Shown: piece after piece, positions 27,122-36,302 of the stretch | Position numbering within the stretch: position 1 is the stretch's first letter | Layout of the letters: every line of letters begins with the position of its first letter | NCBI GenBank assembly: GCA_021650895.1 | Contig: CP091278.1 | Coordinates: 2,881,659-2,945,658 of the forward strand | Reading direction: 5' to 3' | Source of the DNA: Candidatus Jettenia sp. | Lineage (GTDB): Bacteria; Planctomycetota; Brocadiia; Brocadiales; Brocadiaceae | Length of the DNA stretch: 64,000 nt | Translations under genes and position numbers: made by a program | The notes under the pieces: generated by a model | What the model was told of the DNA's origin: nothing | Database searches by the model: none | The model's input: only the letters and a program-made list of their open reading frames with translations

Positions 27122-28081
27122 ATGACTATAATAGCAGGGGTAGATGAAGCCGGATATGGTCCTGTGCTTGGACCTTTGGTAATTACGGCTATTGCTTTCG
27201 ATGTGCCGGATGAAAAGATGGATTGCTCGCTATGGAAGTTACTGGAAGATGCTGTTTCAAACGGTCTCAAAAGCAAGGCACACCGATTGACCGTTCGGGA
27301 CAGTAAAAAGTTGTATAATGCGCGTAGTGGATTAAAACCATTAGAAGATATTGTTCTTTCTTTTCTGTTATCTCAAGATGTAAAGATCACATCATTTTAT
27401 CAATTGCTTGATGTTCTGTTGTGCTGCCACACCAAGATACTCAACAGTTATCCTTGGTATGCCGAGAAAGACTATCCGCTGCCATTGGCTACGAGTGTTT
27501 CTGCTGTTTTAAATTATACCCATTTGTTAAAATATGTTTTACAGAAGCAAAACATCCAATTTTGCTATACAGTTAGTCGTGTTGTAACGGTTAAAGAATT
27601 AAATGAACAGGTAGAGGTATCAGGGAATAAGGCTACAGTATTATTCAATAATTTTATAACACTCGTTACTGATCTGTGGAATCGTTGTGATGGCGCTATA
27701 AGATTAATTGCAGATAAGCAGGGTGGCAGGAATAGTTACCTTAGTCTCTTAAGAGATCGGTTGCCCGGAGTGGATATAACGGTCTTAAAAGAAGGTGTTA
27801 AAGTTTCAGCATATAAGATTTCATGTGCACGAAGGGAAATGGAGATATCTTTTGTGGAGAAAGGCGAAGATGCTTGCATGACGGTAGCCCTGGCATCCGT
27901 ATTTAGCAAATACATGAGAGAGTTATTTATGTGGTTGGAGAATCAATATTGGCTTCAATTTATCCCTAATTTAAAGCCAACAGCAGGCTATTACGAAGAT
28001 GCGCAGAGGTTTTTATCAGAGATAGCACCCATTAAGAAAAGAGAATTAATCCAGGATGATATCTTAATACGTATTAAATAG
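27122..28081 (+). CDS. Divergent RNase HII-like (RNase H fold) protein
   Basis: 319 residues. The start, AGVDEAGYGPVLGPLVITA, is a clear version of the RNase HII signature GxDEAGxGPxxGPxV, with the first catalytic Asp and Glu. Further matches are RDSKKL (RNase HII DSKKL block), a carboxylate in LIADKQGGRNSY, and VALASVFSKYMRELFM (compare the ASIxAKxxRD helix). It is about 100 residues longer than typical RNase HII, with an insertion between the second and third blocks. It may cut RNA-DNA hybrids or single ribonucleotides, or have a diverged role. The genome's canonical rnhB would decide. Confidence 0.7.
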   Translation: MTIIAGVDEAGYGPVLGPLVITAIAFDVPDEKMDCSLWKLLEDAVSNGLKSKAHRLTVRDSKKLYNARSGLKPLEDIVLSFLLSQDVKITSFYQLLDVLLCCHTKILNSYPWYAEKDYPLPLATSVSAVLNYTHLLKYVLQKQNIQFCYTVSRVVTVKELNEQVEVSGNKATVLFNNFITLVTDLWNRCDGAIRLIADKQGGRNSYLSLLRDRLPGVDITVLKEGVKVSAYKISCARREMEISFVEKGEDACMTVALASVFSKYMRELFMWLENQYWLQFIPNLKPTAGYYEDAQRFLSEIAPIKKRELIQDDILIRIK

Positions 28082-28242
28082 ATATTTAAAGTTACAGAGT
28101 ACACAGTGAAAGAATAAAAAAAGAATAAAAATAGTTGATCAAAGAGAGACGAAGAAGAAATAGAAAAAAGGTTAAGGGCTTTCTTTGTGTTCTTAGTGTC
28201 TTTGTGGCTAACTTAATGAATGAAAGGAGTTTTTTAAAGAAA

Positions 28243-29250
28243 ATGGCTGTAAATGTGGCGATTGTAGGCGCAACAGGCGCTGTAGGCGAGGAATTTTTAC
28301 GGATACTGGAAAGCAGAAAATTTCCTATACATGAATTGAGATTGCTGGCTTCGAAACGTTCTGCCAGCAAGAAGATGAAGTTTTGCGGGGTTGATTATAC
28401 AGTACAGGAATTAACCAGGCAATCATTTCAGGGTATAAAGATCGCTCTGTTTAGCGCAGGGGCAAATATTAGCAGGGAATATGTACCCTATGCTATCGAG
28501 AGCGGTGCTATTTGTGTGGACAATTCCAGTGCCTTTAGAATGGATGATGATGTTCCCTTAGTGGTACCCGAGGTAAACCCTCAGGAAATTGCCAGGCATT
28601 ATGGTGTAATTGCCAATCCTAACTGTTCTACAATTCAGATGGTAGTTGCTCTGAAACCGATCCATGATGTTGCCGGGATAAAGAGAATTGTTGTCTCAAC
28701 ATATCAGGCAGTATCTGGTGCAGGGCTGAAAGCAGTTGATGAGCTTCAAAAGGAGACTTCTAGTATCCTCGAGGGCAAGAGAGATTTTAAGAGAAGTTTA
28801 TTTCCGCATCAGATTGCATTTAATGTTTTGCCTCAGATTCCCCAGAGTAACGCGTTTTTGTCCGATGGATATACGTCTGAGGAGATGAAGATGGTGAATG
28901 AGACGAAAAAGATTATGGGGGATAATAGCATTGGAGTGACCGCAACAACGGTACGCGTACCTGTTATTCGTAGCCATAGTGAGTCAGTTAACATAGAAAC
29001 AAAGAAAAAGATTACTGCCCGGGAGGTAAAAGATCTTCTGCTAAAAGCGCCGGGTGTTACTGTTGTAGATGATCCGGGCAACCAGCTATATCCTCTGGCT
29101 ACAGATGCGGCTGGGAAGGATGATGTGTTTGTGGGGCGTATCCGTGAAGACAAATCCATTGAGAATGGGATTAACTTATGGATTGTGAGCGATAATCTCC
29201 GAAAAGGAGCTGCCCTCAATGCCGTCCAGATTGCCGAAAAGTTATTATAG
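28243..29250 (+). CDS. asd: Aspartate-semialdehyde dehydrogenase
   Basis: 335 residues from ATG 28243. It reduces aspartyl phosphate to aspartate semialdehyde with NADPH, the branch point to lysine, threonine and methionine. The Rossmann motif VAIVGATGAVGEEFLRILE lies at the N-terminus and the catalytic cysteine in ANPNCSTIQMV; the active-site histidine region is VPVIRSHSESVNIE. The frame is open back to 28135, but those 36 residues look unlike the family and lie in repeat-type DNA, so I use the internal ATG, preceded by AAGGAG at a rather long spacing. It follows the RNase HII-like gene by 160 bases. Confidence 0.95.
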   Translation: MAVNVAIVGATGAVGEEFLRILESRKFPIHELRLLASKRSASKKMKFCGVDYTVQELTRQSFQGIKIALFSAGANISREYVPYAIESGAICVDNSSAFRMDDDVPLVVPEVNPQEIARHYGVIANPNCSTIQMVVALKPIHDVAGIKRIVVSTYQAVSGAGLKAVDELQKETSSILEGKRDFKRSLFPHQIAFNVLPQIPQSNAFLSDGYTSEEMKMVNETKKIMGDNSIGVTATTVRVPVIRSHSESVNIETKKKITAREVKDLLLKAPGVTVVDDPGNQLYPLATDAAGKDDVFVGRIREDKSIENGINLWIVSDNLRKGAALNAVQIAEKLL

Positions 29251-29311
29251 GGAAGAAAATTTAATTTACCACAGAGGACGCAAAGAAAGGCAATTTTATT
29301 CTTTATTAGAT

Positions 29312-29386
29312 GTAGGGCAAGGCTTTAGCCTTGCTTCCCCGCCTGAATATGCGCACGAGGATAGCAATCCTAAAGGATTGCCCTAC
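29312..29386. repeat. Cloverleaf-type palindromic repeat
   Basis: Outer arms GTAGGGCAA and TTGCCCTAC enclose hairpins GCAAGGCTTTAGCCTTGC and GCAATCCTAAAGGATTGC. Between them is a middle segment (CCCCGCCTGAATATGCGCAC onward) that pairs poorly here but perfectly in the 53751 copy. Confidence 0.75.
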
Positions 29387-29459
29387 AGGATAAAAATTCC
29401 TGTACTATAAATTTGTCTGTTTTCTCTGCATCCTCTGCGGGTAAATTATTTCTCTGTTG

Positions 29460-30686
29460 TTAACGGGCTGATACCATTGCATCTCTTAGTACTTGTATGG
29501 TGTGCACACAGGTAATTTCAGAACCTCGTGAGGCAAGAAGATCCTCGATCTGCATTCGGCATCCAGGACATCCCGTTGCTACTGCTTTTGCACCGCTTTT
29601 TTCTATGGTTCTTGCCTTATGTTCACCAATCTTCATAGAGAGGTCATAATGCAGTATATTAAATATTCCACCACCGCCGCAGCATCGTTCCGGGGTTTCC
29701 ATTTCCTGAAACTGGGCCGAACGTCTCAAGATATCCCTTGGCTGCTTTGAGATATTTTGTCCCCAATGGAGATGGCATGGATCGTGGTATGAGATTTTTG
29801 TCGTTAATGGCTGTAGTTCATACGTAAAATATTTTTCAATAAACTCGGATATATCATAGAGTTTTTCTCTAAATTTTTGAGAACGATTGCCTAAGATATG
29901 ATGGTAATCCCTTTTCAGTGCCCTTCCGCAAGTGGCGCAAGCAGTAATAATAAAATCAACCTGGGCTTCTTCAAATACCCTTACGTTTGTTTCCGCTAAT
30001 TTCCGTGCTGTTTTTACATCTCCCAGCGACCGTGCGGGAATACCGCAGCATAGCTGTTTGGGGGGAATAATTACCTCAACATCGAGATGGTGTAATACCT
30101 CGACCACCGCATCAGCAATGTCGGTATAAACATAGTTGATAAGGCATCCCACATAAAAACCCACTCGCATTTTAGGATTATGCATCTTTTTTGTAGTACG
30201 GTATTTGTCTAATACAAATTCTTTTGCCAGAGGCGGAATCCATCTTCCATCCATAAACATTAGCGGTAGATGCCTCATGGTGCCATGCCGTTTTAAGGGA
30301 ACAATCCGTTGAAAAGCGCTGGCTGATTTTAAAAGAAGATTAAAGAGCCATCTTCGGGGAAGAAAGATCTGTAATATTATTCGTGGTATAAGCCATATCC
30401 CGATATGATTTGCCAGGTCATCAGTCATCGTCTGTATAATAAAATCATAATCGACACCCGAAGGGCAGATGCTGGAGCATCGGAGACATTTCTTACAGGA
30501 GAGAAGATAATCTCTCAACTGTTTCGTGTAAAATATCTCGCCATCGCGTAATGCTTCTGCAAGGCTAATGCGACCTCGCGCTACCATGGACTCGTTACCT
30601 GTTTCGATAAAAACAGGGCAGATTGAGCGACACTTACCACATTTAGCACACTTGTTAATTTCTGTTTCCCGTGTTTTCGTAACCAT
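29460..30686 (-). CDS. Iron-sulfur (CCG-domain) subunit, GlcF/LutA-like oxidoreductase component
   Basis: 408 residues. The N-terminus has two CxxCxxCxxxC motifs for [4Fe-4S] clusters (C13, C16, C19, C23 and C64, C67, C70, C74). Two cysteine-rich CCG domains follow, with CCGIPARS and CCGGGGIFN marking their centres. This layout is shared by the glycolate oxidase subunit GlcF, anaerobic glycerol-3-phosphate dehydrogenase subunit C and HdrD-like proteins, which pass electrons from a flavoprotein partner to quinone or another carrier. No FAD-binding partner gene is adjacent, so the substrate is unknown. A basic, hydrophobic stretch (ILQIFLPRRWLFNLLLKSA) may contact the membrane. Confidence 0.88.
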   Translation of the reverse strand: MVTKTRETEINKCAKCGKCRSICPVFIETGNESMVARGRISLAEALRDGEIFYTKQLRDYLLSCKKCLRCSSICPSGVDYDFIIQTMTDDLANHIGIWLIPRIILQIFLPRRWLFNLLLKSASAFQRIVPLKRHGTMRHLPLMFMDGRWIPPLAKEFVLDKYRTTKKMHNPKMRVGFYVGCLINYVYTDIADAVVEVLHHLDVEVIIPPKQLCCGIPARSLGDVKTARKLAETNVRVFEEAQVDFIITACATCGRALKRDYHHILGNRSQKFREKLYDISEFIEKYFTYELQPLTTKISYHDPCHLHWGQNISKQPRDILRRSAQFQEMETPERCCGGGGIFNILHYDLSMKIGEHKARTIEKSGAKAVATGCPGCRMQIEDLLASRGSEITCVHTIQVLRDAMVSAR

Positions 30687-30951
30687 AATTTTTATTTTAC
30701 AATACCTTATTCTTTAATCATGTACTTCATTCTGTTGTTTTCCTTAAATCTTGGAAAATATCTATTTAATATAACATAAATTTACTATAATTTAAATAAA
30801 CTAATCCACTACTGTTGCAGTATTTGTATAGCGGATAAATAGTAGTATTGTATATATACATTATCTTTAAACTTATCTTAGACTTTTATGGTCTATCTAC
30901 CAGGGCATGATTTTATATGCCCCTGCGTACTTACTTTATGGAATATGATGT

Positions 30952-32820
30952 ATGTCAAAAATAAAAATTCTTCCCTCATCTGTTATTAATAAAATTGCTG
31001 CGGGTGAGGTGATTGACCGCCCGGCGTCTGTAGTAAAGGAATTGATTGAAAACGCTATTGATGCCGGAGCATCGAGAATTGATACATATTTAGAAGATGG
31101 GGGCAGAAAACTGATACGTGTCTCAGATGATGGTATCGGGATGGGTACTGAAGACCTTGCGATTGCCTTTCAAAGCCATGCTACCAGTAAACTGCATAGT
31201 GCAGATGATTTATTTTCAATTCATTCCCTGGGTTTTCGGGGAGAAGCGCTGCCGAGTATTGGAGCCATTTCACATGCGTGTATTATTTCCAGGGAGAAAG
31301 GGACTATACACGGAGCGGAAATAAGAATCGATGGCGGGGTTCTTGGGCAAATTAAGGAGCGGGGTGCGCCTGAAGGTACACAAGTTGAGGTAAGGGATCT
31401 GTTTTTTAATACTCCTGTACGGAAAAAATTCATGAAGACTGCACCTACGGAAATAGCGTATATTTCCGAAGTATTAACGAGATTTTCTCTCTCCTATCCG
31501 AAGATTCATTTTACCCTTATGCATAACAACAGGATGGTGTTCAATCTTCCACCTGTTCATGACATAGCTGAACGTATTGGGATGTTCTTTGGTGAGGAAA
31601 TAAGAAAACACCTTATCAGTGTATTTCTCAGAGAAGAAATGTGTGCCCTTTCAGGATATATAGTGCCTCCTTTTTTTAATAAAGCGAATGCAAGGATGCA
31701 ATTCATATTTTTGAATGGCCGCTATATCAAGGATAGCGCTATCTTTCGGGCTATTCATGAGGCCTATCACGGAAAATTAATGCATAAAAGGTATCCGATT
31801 GTTTTCTTGTTTCTTCAGGTGGAGCCATCCGAGGTGGACGTGAATGTTCACCCGACAAAAATTGAGGTGCGTTTCCGGAATACGAACGTAATGTATAATT
31901 ACATCCTTTCAGCATTAAAAGAAGGTTTAAATAAATCAACAACTCAACCTGCTACGATACTATCTCCTATACAAGAGCTGGAAAGGGAATCGATAAAGAC
32001 AAAGGGGGTAGACCTTATAAGAAAGTCTTTATGGGAACAATTCTCTTTTAAAAGGGCAGATGAGCTTTCCACGGGATATGGATTAACAAAGAGGCATGAA
32101 CATACCTCTCCTCTTTGCGAAGGCGCAAACAGGGACGATGAAAAATCTGCTTTGAGACCTCTATCGAAGATAAATAATGATATTCAAACGAGCAGAGAAA
32201 CAGATAAAGAAGAAAAGATAAGAATTCCGGAAGGCATTATGAGAAGCGGGAGAGTATATCTCCAAATTCATAATTCCTACATCGTAGAAGAGACAGAAGA
32301 TGGGTTGAATATTATAGATCAACATGCCCTGCACGAGATAATCTTGTACCATGAAATAGAATCGAGTATACGCGCTTCCAGGTCTTTCAGTCAACGCTTA
32401 CTAATACCCGAACTTGTCGAGCTGAATCCAAAAGATTTTTTTAGTGTTATCAGTTTGAGAGAATATCTGGAATCGATAGGAATTGAGGCTGAGGAATTTG
32501 GTCAGCATACGGTTGTGATCCGTTCCTTTCCACAAATTCTGAAGCATTTAAATGCCAAAGCATTTATAGAAGAGATATTAGCCGAATTGAGTGAGGAAGA
32601 TTTCCTGAAAGGAAAAGATAAGATTTTAAGCAAGTTAATCAGCGTTATGGCATGCAAAGGCGCTATCAAGGCAGGTCAAAGGCTTGAACCACAAGAGATA
32701 GAAGAACTCCTGGAAAAGAAAAGAAGTATACATGCATACATACATAACTGTCCACACGGCAGACCAACGGCTTTAAATTTTTCTCTGGATGAGCTACAAA
32801 GACAATTCAAAAGAAAATAG
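30952..32820 (+). CDS. mutL: DNA mismatch repair protein MutL
   Basis: 622 residues. The N-terminal GHKL ATPase has INKIAAGEVIDRPASVVKEL, the DAGAS and DDGIGM boxes, ATSKL and GFRGEAL. The C-terminal dimerisation/nuclease domain has DQHALHE, MACKGAIKAGQRL and CPHGRPTAL, which mark endonuclease-type MutL. The metal motif is DQHA-x2-E with the next Glu one position later than the usual x4 spacing (a His precedes it). MutL links MutS mismatch recognition to strand incision and removal. It is preceded by a 265-base gap and followed by a 185-base gap, so it is probably monocistronic. Confidence 0.96.
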   Translation: MSKIKILPSSVINKIAAGEVIDRPASVVKELIENAIDAGASRIDTYLEDGGRKLIRVSDDGIGMGTEDLAIAFQSHATSKLHSADDLFSIHSLGFRGEALPSIGAISHACIISREKGTIHGAEIRIDGGVLGQIKERGAPEGTQVEVRDLFFNTPVRKKFMKTAPTEIAYISEVLTRFSLSYPKIHFTLMHNNRMVFNLPPVHDIAERIGMFFGEEIRKHLISVFLREEMCALSGYIVPPFFNKANARMQFIFLNGRYIKDSAIFRAIHEAYHGKLMHKRYPIVFLFLQVEPSEVDVNVHPTKIEVRFRNTNVMYNYILSALKEGLNKSTTQPATILSPIQELERESIKTKGVDLIRKSLWEQFSFKRADELSTGYGLTKRHEHTSPLCEGANRDDEKSALRPLSKINNDIQTSRETDKEEKIRIPEGIMRSGRVYLQIHNSYIVEETEDGLNIIDQHALHEIILYHEIESSIRASRSFSQRLLIPELVELNPKDFFSVISLREYLESIGIEAEEFGQHTVVIRSFPQILKHLNAKAFIEEILAELSEEDFLKGKDKILSKLISVMACKGAIKAGQRLEPQEIEELLEKKRSIHAYIHNCPHGRPTALNFSLDELQRQFKRK

Positions 32821-33005
32821 CAATAATAAAATATCGTAAAACTGATTTTAAACTATCCTATGTTTTTTTATAGTGAGAGTTTAAGCATATTTAAAGGGTC
32901 AAGAAATCACTTGACTTTTATTTTTACGAGTGATAAGATTTTTATATAATTCATTGTGGCAATTTGTATTACGGTAAAATAAGACATCTCTTTGGTGTAG
33001 AGTAC

Positions 33006-33371
33006 ATGTTTGAATTAATGGTTGAAACAGATTTTTCTGCAGCGCATAACCTGCGGGAATACAAAGGGCAATGTGAGAGGCTTCACGGTCATAATTGGAA
33101 AGTTCAGGTTGTTTTAAAGGCTGAAAATTTGAACAAGTTAGGTATGGTTATGGATTTTCGGGAAGTGAAAACTCTTCTTGGAGAGATCATAAATACTTTT
33201 GATCACGCTTACTTGAACGAACTTCCTGCTTTCAAGGTTTTAAACCCAACAACGGAAAATCTTTCTCAATTACTCTATAATGAGTTAAAGAGTAAACTGC
33301 CCGCCGGAGTGATGGTTGGCAGAGTAACAACCTGGGAATCTGACCGTTGTGGGGCTGTATATTTTGAATGA
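33006..33371 (+). CDS. queD: 6-carboxy-5,6,7,8-tetrahydropterin synthase
   Basis: 121 residues from ATG 33006. It converts dihydroneopterin triphosphate to 6-carboxytetrahydropterin in queuosine/7-deazapurine synthesis. Zinc ligands H14 (FSAAHNL) and H27/H29 (LHGHNW), the nucleophile C23 (GQCERLHGH) and the FDHAYLN and WESDRCGA motifs are all present. A TTG start 42 bases upstream would add residues foreign to the family. The HPS-RraA fusion gene follows by 31 bases. No other queuosine gene is in the window, and I saw no clear preQ1 riboswitch in the gap before it. Confidence 0.93.
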   Translation: MFELMVETDFSAAHNLREYKGQCERLHGHNWKVQVVLKAENLNKLGMVMDFREVKTLLGEIINTFDHAYLNELPAFKVLNPTTENLSQLLYNELKSKLPAGVMVGRVTTWESDRCGAVYFE

Positions 33372-33402
33372 GTTCTTTTACAATATAATATAAGGGTAGG
33401 CA

Positions 33403-34692
33403 ATGGCGGTAATATTACAAGTGGCCCTCGATTTTGTTGATCTTCACCGGGCTGTAAAGGTTGCTCAGGAAGCGATTGAAGGGGGAGCTGATTGGCTTGA
33501 GATTGGCACTCCGCTTATTAAGAGCGAGGGGATGAATGCGATACGCCATTTTAGAAAGTTATTTCCTGCTGTAACTCTGGTTGCTGATATGAAAACTATG
33601 GATGCGGGTCGTACTGAGGTGGAGATGGCTGCAAAAGCGGGTGCAAATATTGCCGTTGTGATGGGGCATGCTCCTGATTCAACAATAAGGGAGTGTATAG
33701 AGGCGGGAAGGAACTATGGTATAAAAATTTGTGTAGACTTTATGAATGATAGCAAAATCGATGAACATATTACGAATATAGAAAAATGGGGCGCAGATTA
33801 TATTGCTGTTCATACCGCTATAGATGATCAAATGCATGGGGAAACGCCTTTCAATATGTTGCAGCGTATCGGTAGTAAAGTGAAAATACCCATTGCTGTT
33901 GCAGGCGGTATAAATTCTGAAAACGTACTGGATACCGTAAATGCAGGAGCAAGCGTTGTTATTGTTGGTGGATATATTACGAAATCAAAAAACGCAAAAG
34001 TTGCAGCAGAAAGTATTAAGAATGCGATTAGAGAGAATCGAAAGATCTGTACGACACTATTTAAAAGGGTAACACCCGAAGAAGTACGGGATGCTTTAAT
34101 GAAACTTTCTACGGCGAATATTTCAGATGGCAGTCATCGTGCAGAAGGTATTACCGGATTATACCCAATATATACTAATATGAAATTGCTCGGTAATGCG
34201 GTTACTGTCCGAACATATCCTGGCGATTGGGCAAAGCCGGTTGAAGCTATAGATATTGCAAAAGAGGGTGATATAATTGTGATTGATGCGGGAGGGACTG
34301 GTCCGGCAGTTTGGGGAGAATTAGCAACTCACAGTGCATTGCAAAAAAAAATACGGGGTGTGGTTATTCATGGAGCAATGCGGGACGTTGCAGAAATCAG
34401 AAAATTAAACTTTCCAGCTTTCACGAAAATGGTGATGCCAATGGCGGGTGAACCAAAAGGATTTGGTGAGATTAACGTGCCGATTCGTATATCGGGAATT
34501 CAAATAAATCCCGGTGATTGGATTATAGGAGATGATGATGGGTTGATGGTGCTTCCCCAGTCGGAAGCAGATATTATGGTTAATTACGGTATGGATTGTT
34601 TAGAAAAAGAGAATAGAATTCGAGAGGAAATAATATCTGAAAAAAGTTCTTTAGGAAAAGTCATAGATGTGTTAAAATGGGAAAAAAGATGA
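33403..34692 (+). CDS. Fused 3-hexulose-6-phosphate synthase and RraA-like protein
   Basis: 429 residues with two domains. Residues about 1-208 form an OMP-decarboxylase-type barrel of the hexulose-6-phosphate synthase family (LQVALDFVDLHRAV, TLVADMKTMDAGRTEVEMA, VAGGINSENVLDTVNAGA). Residues about 215-429 are RraA/aldolase-like (DALMKLSTANISDGSHRAEG, AKEGDIIVIDAGGTGPAVWG, GDDDGLMVLP). HPS condenses formaldehyde with ribulose 5-phosphate or runs in reverse to supply pentoses; RraA-like domains include RNase E inhibitors and oxaloacetate/HMG aldolases. Similar fusions occur in archaea and are annotated as HPS/ribonuclease regulator. The partner isomerase (PHI) is not in the window. Confidence 0.88.
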   Translation: MAVILQVALDFVDLHRAVKVAQEAIEGGADWLEIGTPLIKSEGMNAIRHFRKLFPAVTLVADMKTMDAGRTEVEMAAKAGANIAVVMGHAPDSTIRECIEAGRNYGIKICVDFMNDSKIDEHITNIEKWGADYIAVHTAIDDQMHGETPFNMLQRIGSKVKIPIAVAGGINSENVLDTVNAGASVVIVGGYITKSKNAKVAAESIKNAIRENRKICTTLFKRVTPEEVRDALMKLSTANISDGSHRAEGITGLYPIYTNMKLLGNAVTVRTYPGDWAKPVEAIDIAKEGDIIVIDAGGTGPAVWGELATHSALQKKIRGVVIHGAMRDVAEIRKLNFPAFTKMVMPMAGEPKGFGEINVPIRISGIQINPGDWIIGDDDGLMVLPQSEADIMVNYGMDCLEKENRIREEIISEKSSLGKVIDVLKWEKR

Positions 34693-34736
34693 TTTTATTA
34701 GACTTAATCTAAAGATTCGATTGAGGTAATTAAATA

Positions 34737-35237
34737 ATGAAGTGTGAGTCCTGCAATAAAAAGCATGCGACGGTTCATTTAACCGAAATTGTTGGCACCG
34801 CAAAGAAAGAGCGGCACCTTTGCGAAGAGTGCGCGCAAACCGTTAATACACAACTTGCAAAAATTCCAACACCCACAGAGATATTGACCAGCCTGATTAA
34901 TCAAGTAGCGCCAGAAATTAACGAGATGTCTAAGATCTCTTGTCCGGTATGTGGATTATCCTATCTGGATTTCCGCTCTCATGGTCGATTGGGTTGTCCT
35001 ATGGATTATACTATTTTCAGGAAAGGTTTGATCCCGTTATTAGAAAAGATGCATGGTAGTACTCAACATGTAGGAAAGGTTCCTTCGAGGGCCGGAAAAG
35101 AATTAATCAAAAAAAATGAACTCATGCAATTACGAAGCGAACTCAATAAAGCGGTAGAAAAAGAGGATTATGAAAAGGCGGCGGAGTTGAGGGACAAGAT
35201 TTATGAACTTTCAGGCGACAACAATAATGAAGATTAG
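34737..35237 (+). CDS. mcsA: McsA-type zinc-binding UVR-motif protein
   Basis: 166 residues. The N-terminal half has paired CxxC motifs (CESC, CEEC, CPVC) and a further cysteine in GRLGCPMDY, which should bind zinc. The C-terminus has a UVR motif (NKAVEKEDYEKAAELRDKIY). In Firmicutes, McsA activates the arginine kinase McsB and helps deliver proteins to ClpC. The order mcsA-mcsB-clpC is kept here, and the end of this gene overlaps the start of mcsB, implying translational coupling. No CtsR repressor gene precedes it; that position holds the HPS-RraA fusion gene. The ATG follows a 44-base gap. Confidence 0.92.
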   Translation: MKCESCNKKHATVHLTEIVGTAKKERHLCEECAQTVNTQLAKIPTPTEILTSLINQVAPEINEMSKISCPVCGLSYLDFRSHGRLGCPMDYTIFRKGLIPLLEKMHGSTQHVGKVPSRAGKELIKKNELMQLRSELNKAVEKEDYEKAAELRDKIYELSGDNNNED

Positions 35238-36285
35238 TGATTTAACTGATAATACAGGAGAATGGTTAAGAGGGACGGGACCCGATTCTGATATTGTTAT
35301 TAGCAGCAGGATTCGTTTGGCAAGGAATGTGGCGCGATTTCCCTTTCTTTCGAGAGCCAATGTAAAGCAGAAAACGGAACTTGAGGAAATCATAAGGGAT
35401 AAGATTAAGGAATCTGAAATTACTCAGGATCTTTTTTATGTAAATCTTGCAGATATTTCGCCTGTGGATCGGCTTTTTCTTGTAGAACGTCATCTTATTA
35501 GCAGGGAGCATGCTGGAGGAGAGGGTGTAAGGGGCGTTGCTTTTGGAAAATCAGAAACCATTAGTCTTATGGTAAACGAAGAAGATCACCTGAGAATACA
35601 AGTAATTCGTTCAGGATTTGAATTAAAGGAAACATGGAAAACAATTGATGATATTGATAATAAGTTAGAGAAAAAGATAAACTATGCTTATTCCTCACGT
35701 TTTGGTTATTTAACATCCTGCCCTACGAATGTTGGCACCGGAATGAGAGCCTCTGTTATGTTGCATTTACCTGCATTGGGCATGACACACCATATTGAAA
35801 AGGTATTTAATGCGGTTGTGAAACTTGGACTAGTAGTAAGGGGAATGTATGGTGAGGGGACGCAAGTTTCTGGAGATTTGTATCAAATCTCCAACCAGTT
35901 TACCCTTGGGAAATCAGAATTGGAAATTATTGAAATTATAGAGAGTGTAATTCCCAGGATTACCAGTTATGAGCGAATGGCACGAAAAGCATTGGTTTCT
36001 GAAAGCAGGGAACAATTGGAAGACCGTGTATGGCGGTCTTACGGTATGCTTAAGGTCGCGCGGACGATTTCTTCTGATGAAATTTTGCACTTGCTATCTC
36101 AAGTACGAATGGGCGTTAACTTAGGAATAATTAATGATATTCAAATGAAAACGTTAAATGAACTTTTCATACTCACACTACCTGGGCATTTACAAAAGTT
36201 AGAAGGGCGAGAGCTTACTTCTGCTCAGAGAAATATTATTCGCGCATCGTATGTAAGAAAGCGCCTTGAAAAGATAGAAAGTTGA
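35227..36285 (+). CDS. mcsB: Protein arginine kinase McsB
   Basis: 352 residues from ATG 35227. It phosphorylates arginines on proteins, marking them for ClpC-ClpP degradation in Firmicutes. Guanidino-kinase features are seen: SDIVISSRIRLARN at the ATP site, REHAGGEGVRGVAFG, the catalytic cysteine in LTSCPTNVGTGMRASVMLHL, and GEGTQVSGDLYQISNQ. An in-frame ATG at 35203 would add eight residues and deepen the mcsA overlap from 11 to 35 bases; neither start has a clear advantage. clpC begins 17 bases after the stop. The trio is intact in order, so the arginine-phosphorylation route is probably used here. Confidence 0.93.
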   Translation: MKISDLTDNTGEWLRGTGPDSDIVISSRIRLARNVARFPFLSRANVKQKTELEEIIRDKIKESEITQDLFYVNLADISPVDRLFLVERHLISREHAGGEGVRGVAFGKSETISLMVNEEDHLRIQVIRSGFELKETWKTIDDIDNKLEKKINYAYSSRFGYLTSCPTNVGTGMRASVMLHLPALGMTHHIEKVFNAVVKLGLVVRGMYGEGTQVSGDLYQISNQFTLGKSELEIIEIIESVIPRITSYERMARKALVSESREQLEDRVWRSYGMLKVARTISSDEILHLLSQVRMGVNLGIINDIQMKTLNELFILTLPGHLQKLEGRELTSAQRNIIRASYVRKRLEKIES

Positions 36286-36302
36286 AAGGATAGGTATGTA
36301 CT

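Noticed and set aside
28135-28242. N-terminal extension of asd (36 residues)
   Set aside because: Arginine- and lysine-rich translation of a TTTGTGTTCTTAGTGTCTTT-type repeat; the enzyme family begins at MAVNVAIVGATG.
28833-29219. Long antisense open frame (128 residues) opposite asd
   Set aside because: Shadow of the asd coding frame with no family motifs or ribosome site; same for the antisense frames over ald, hisD and rpsA.
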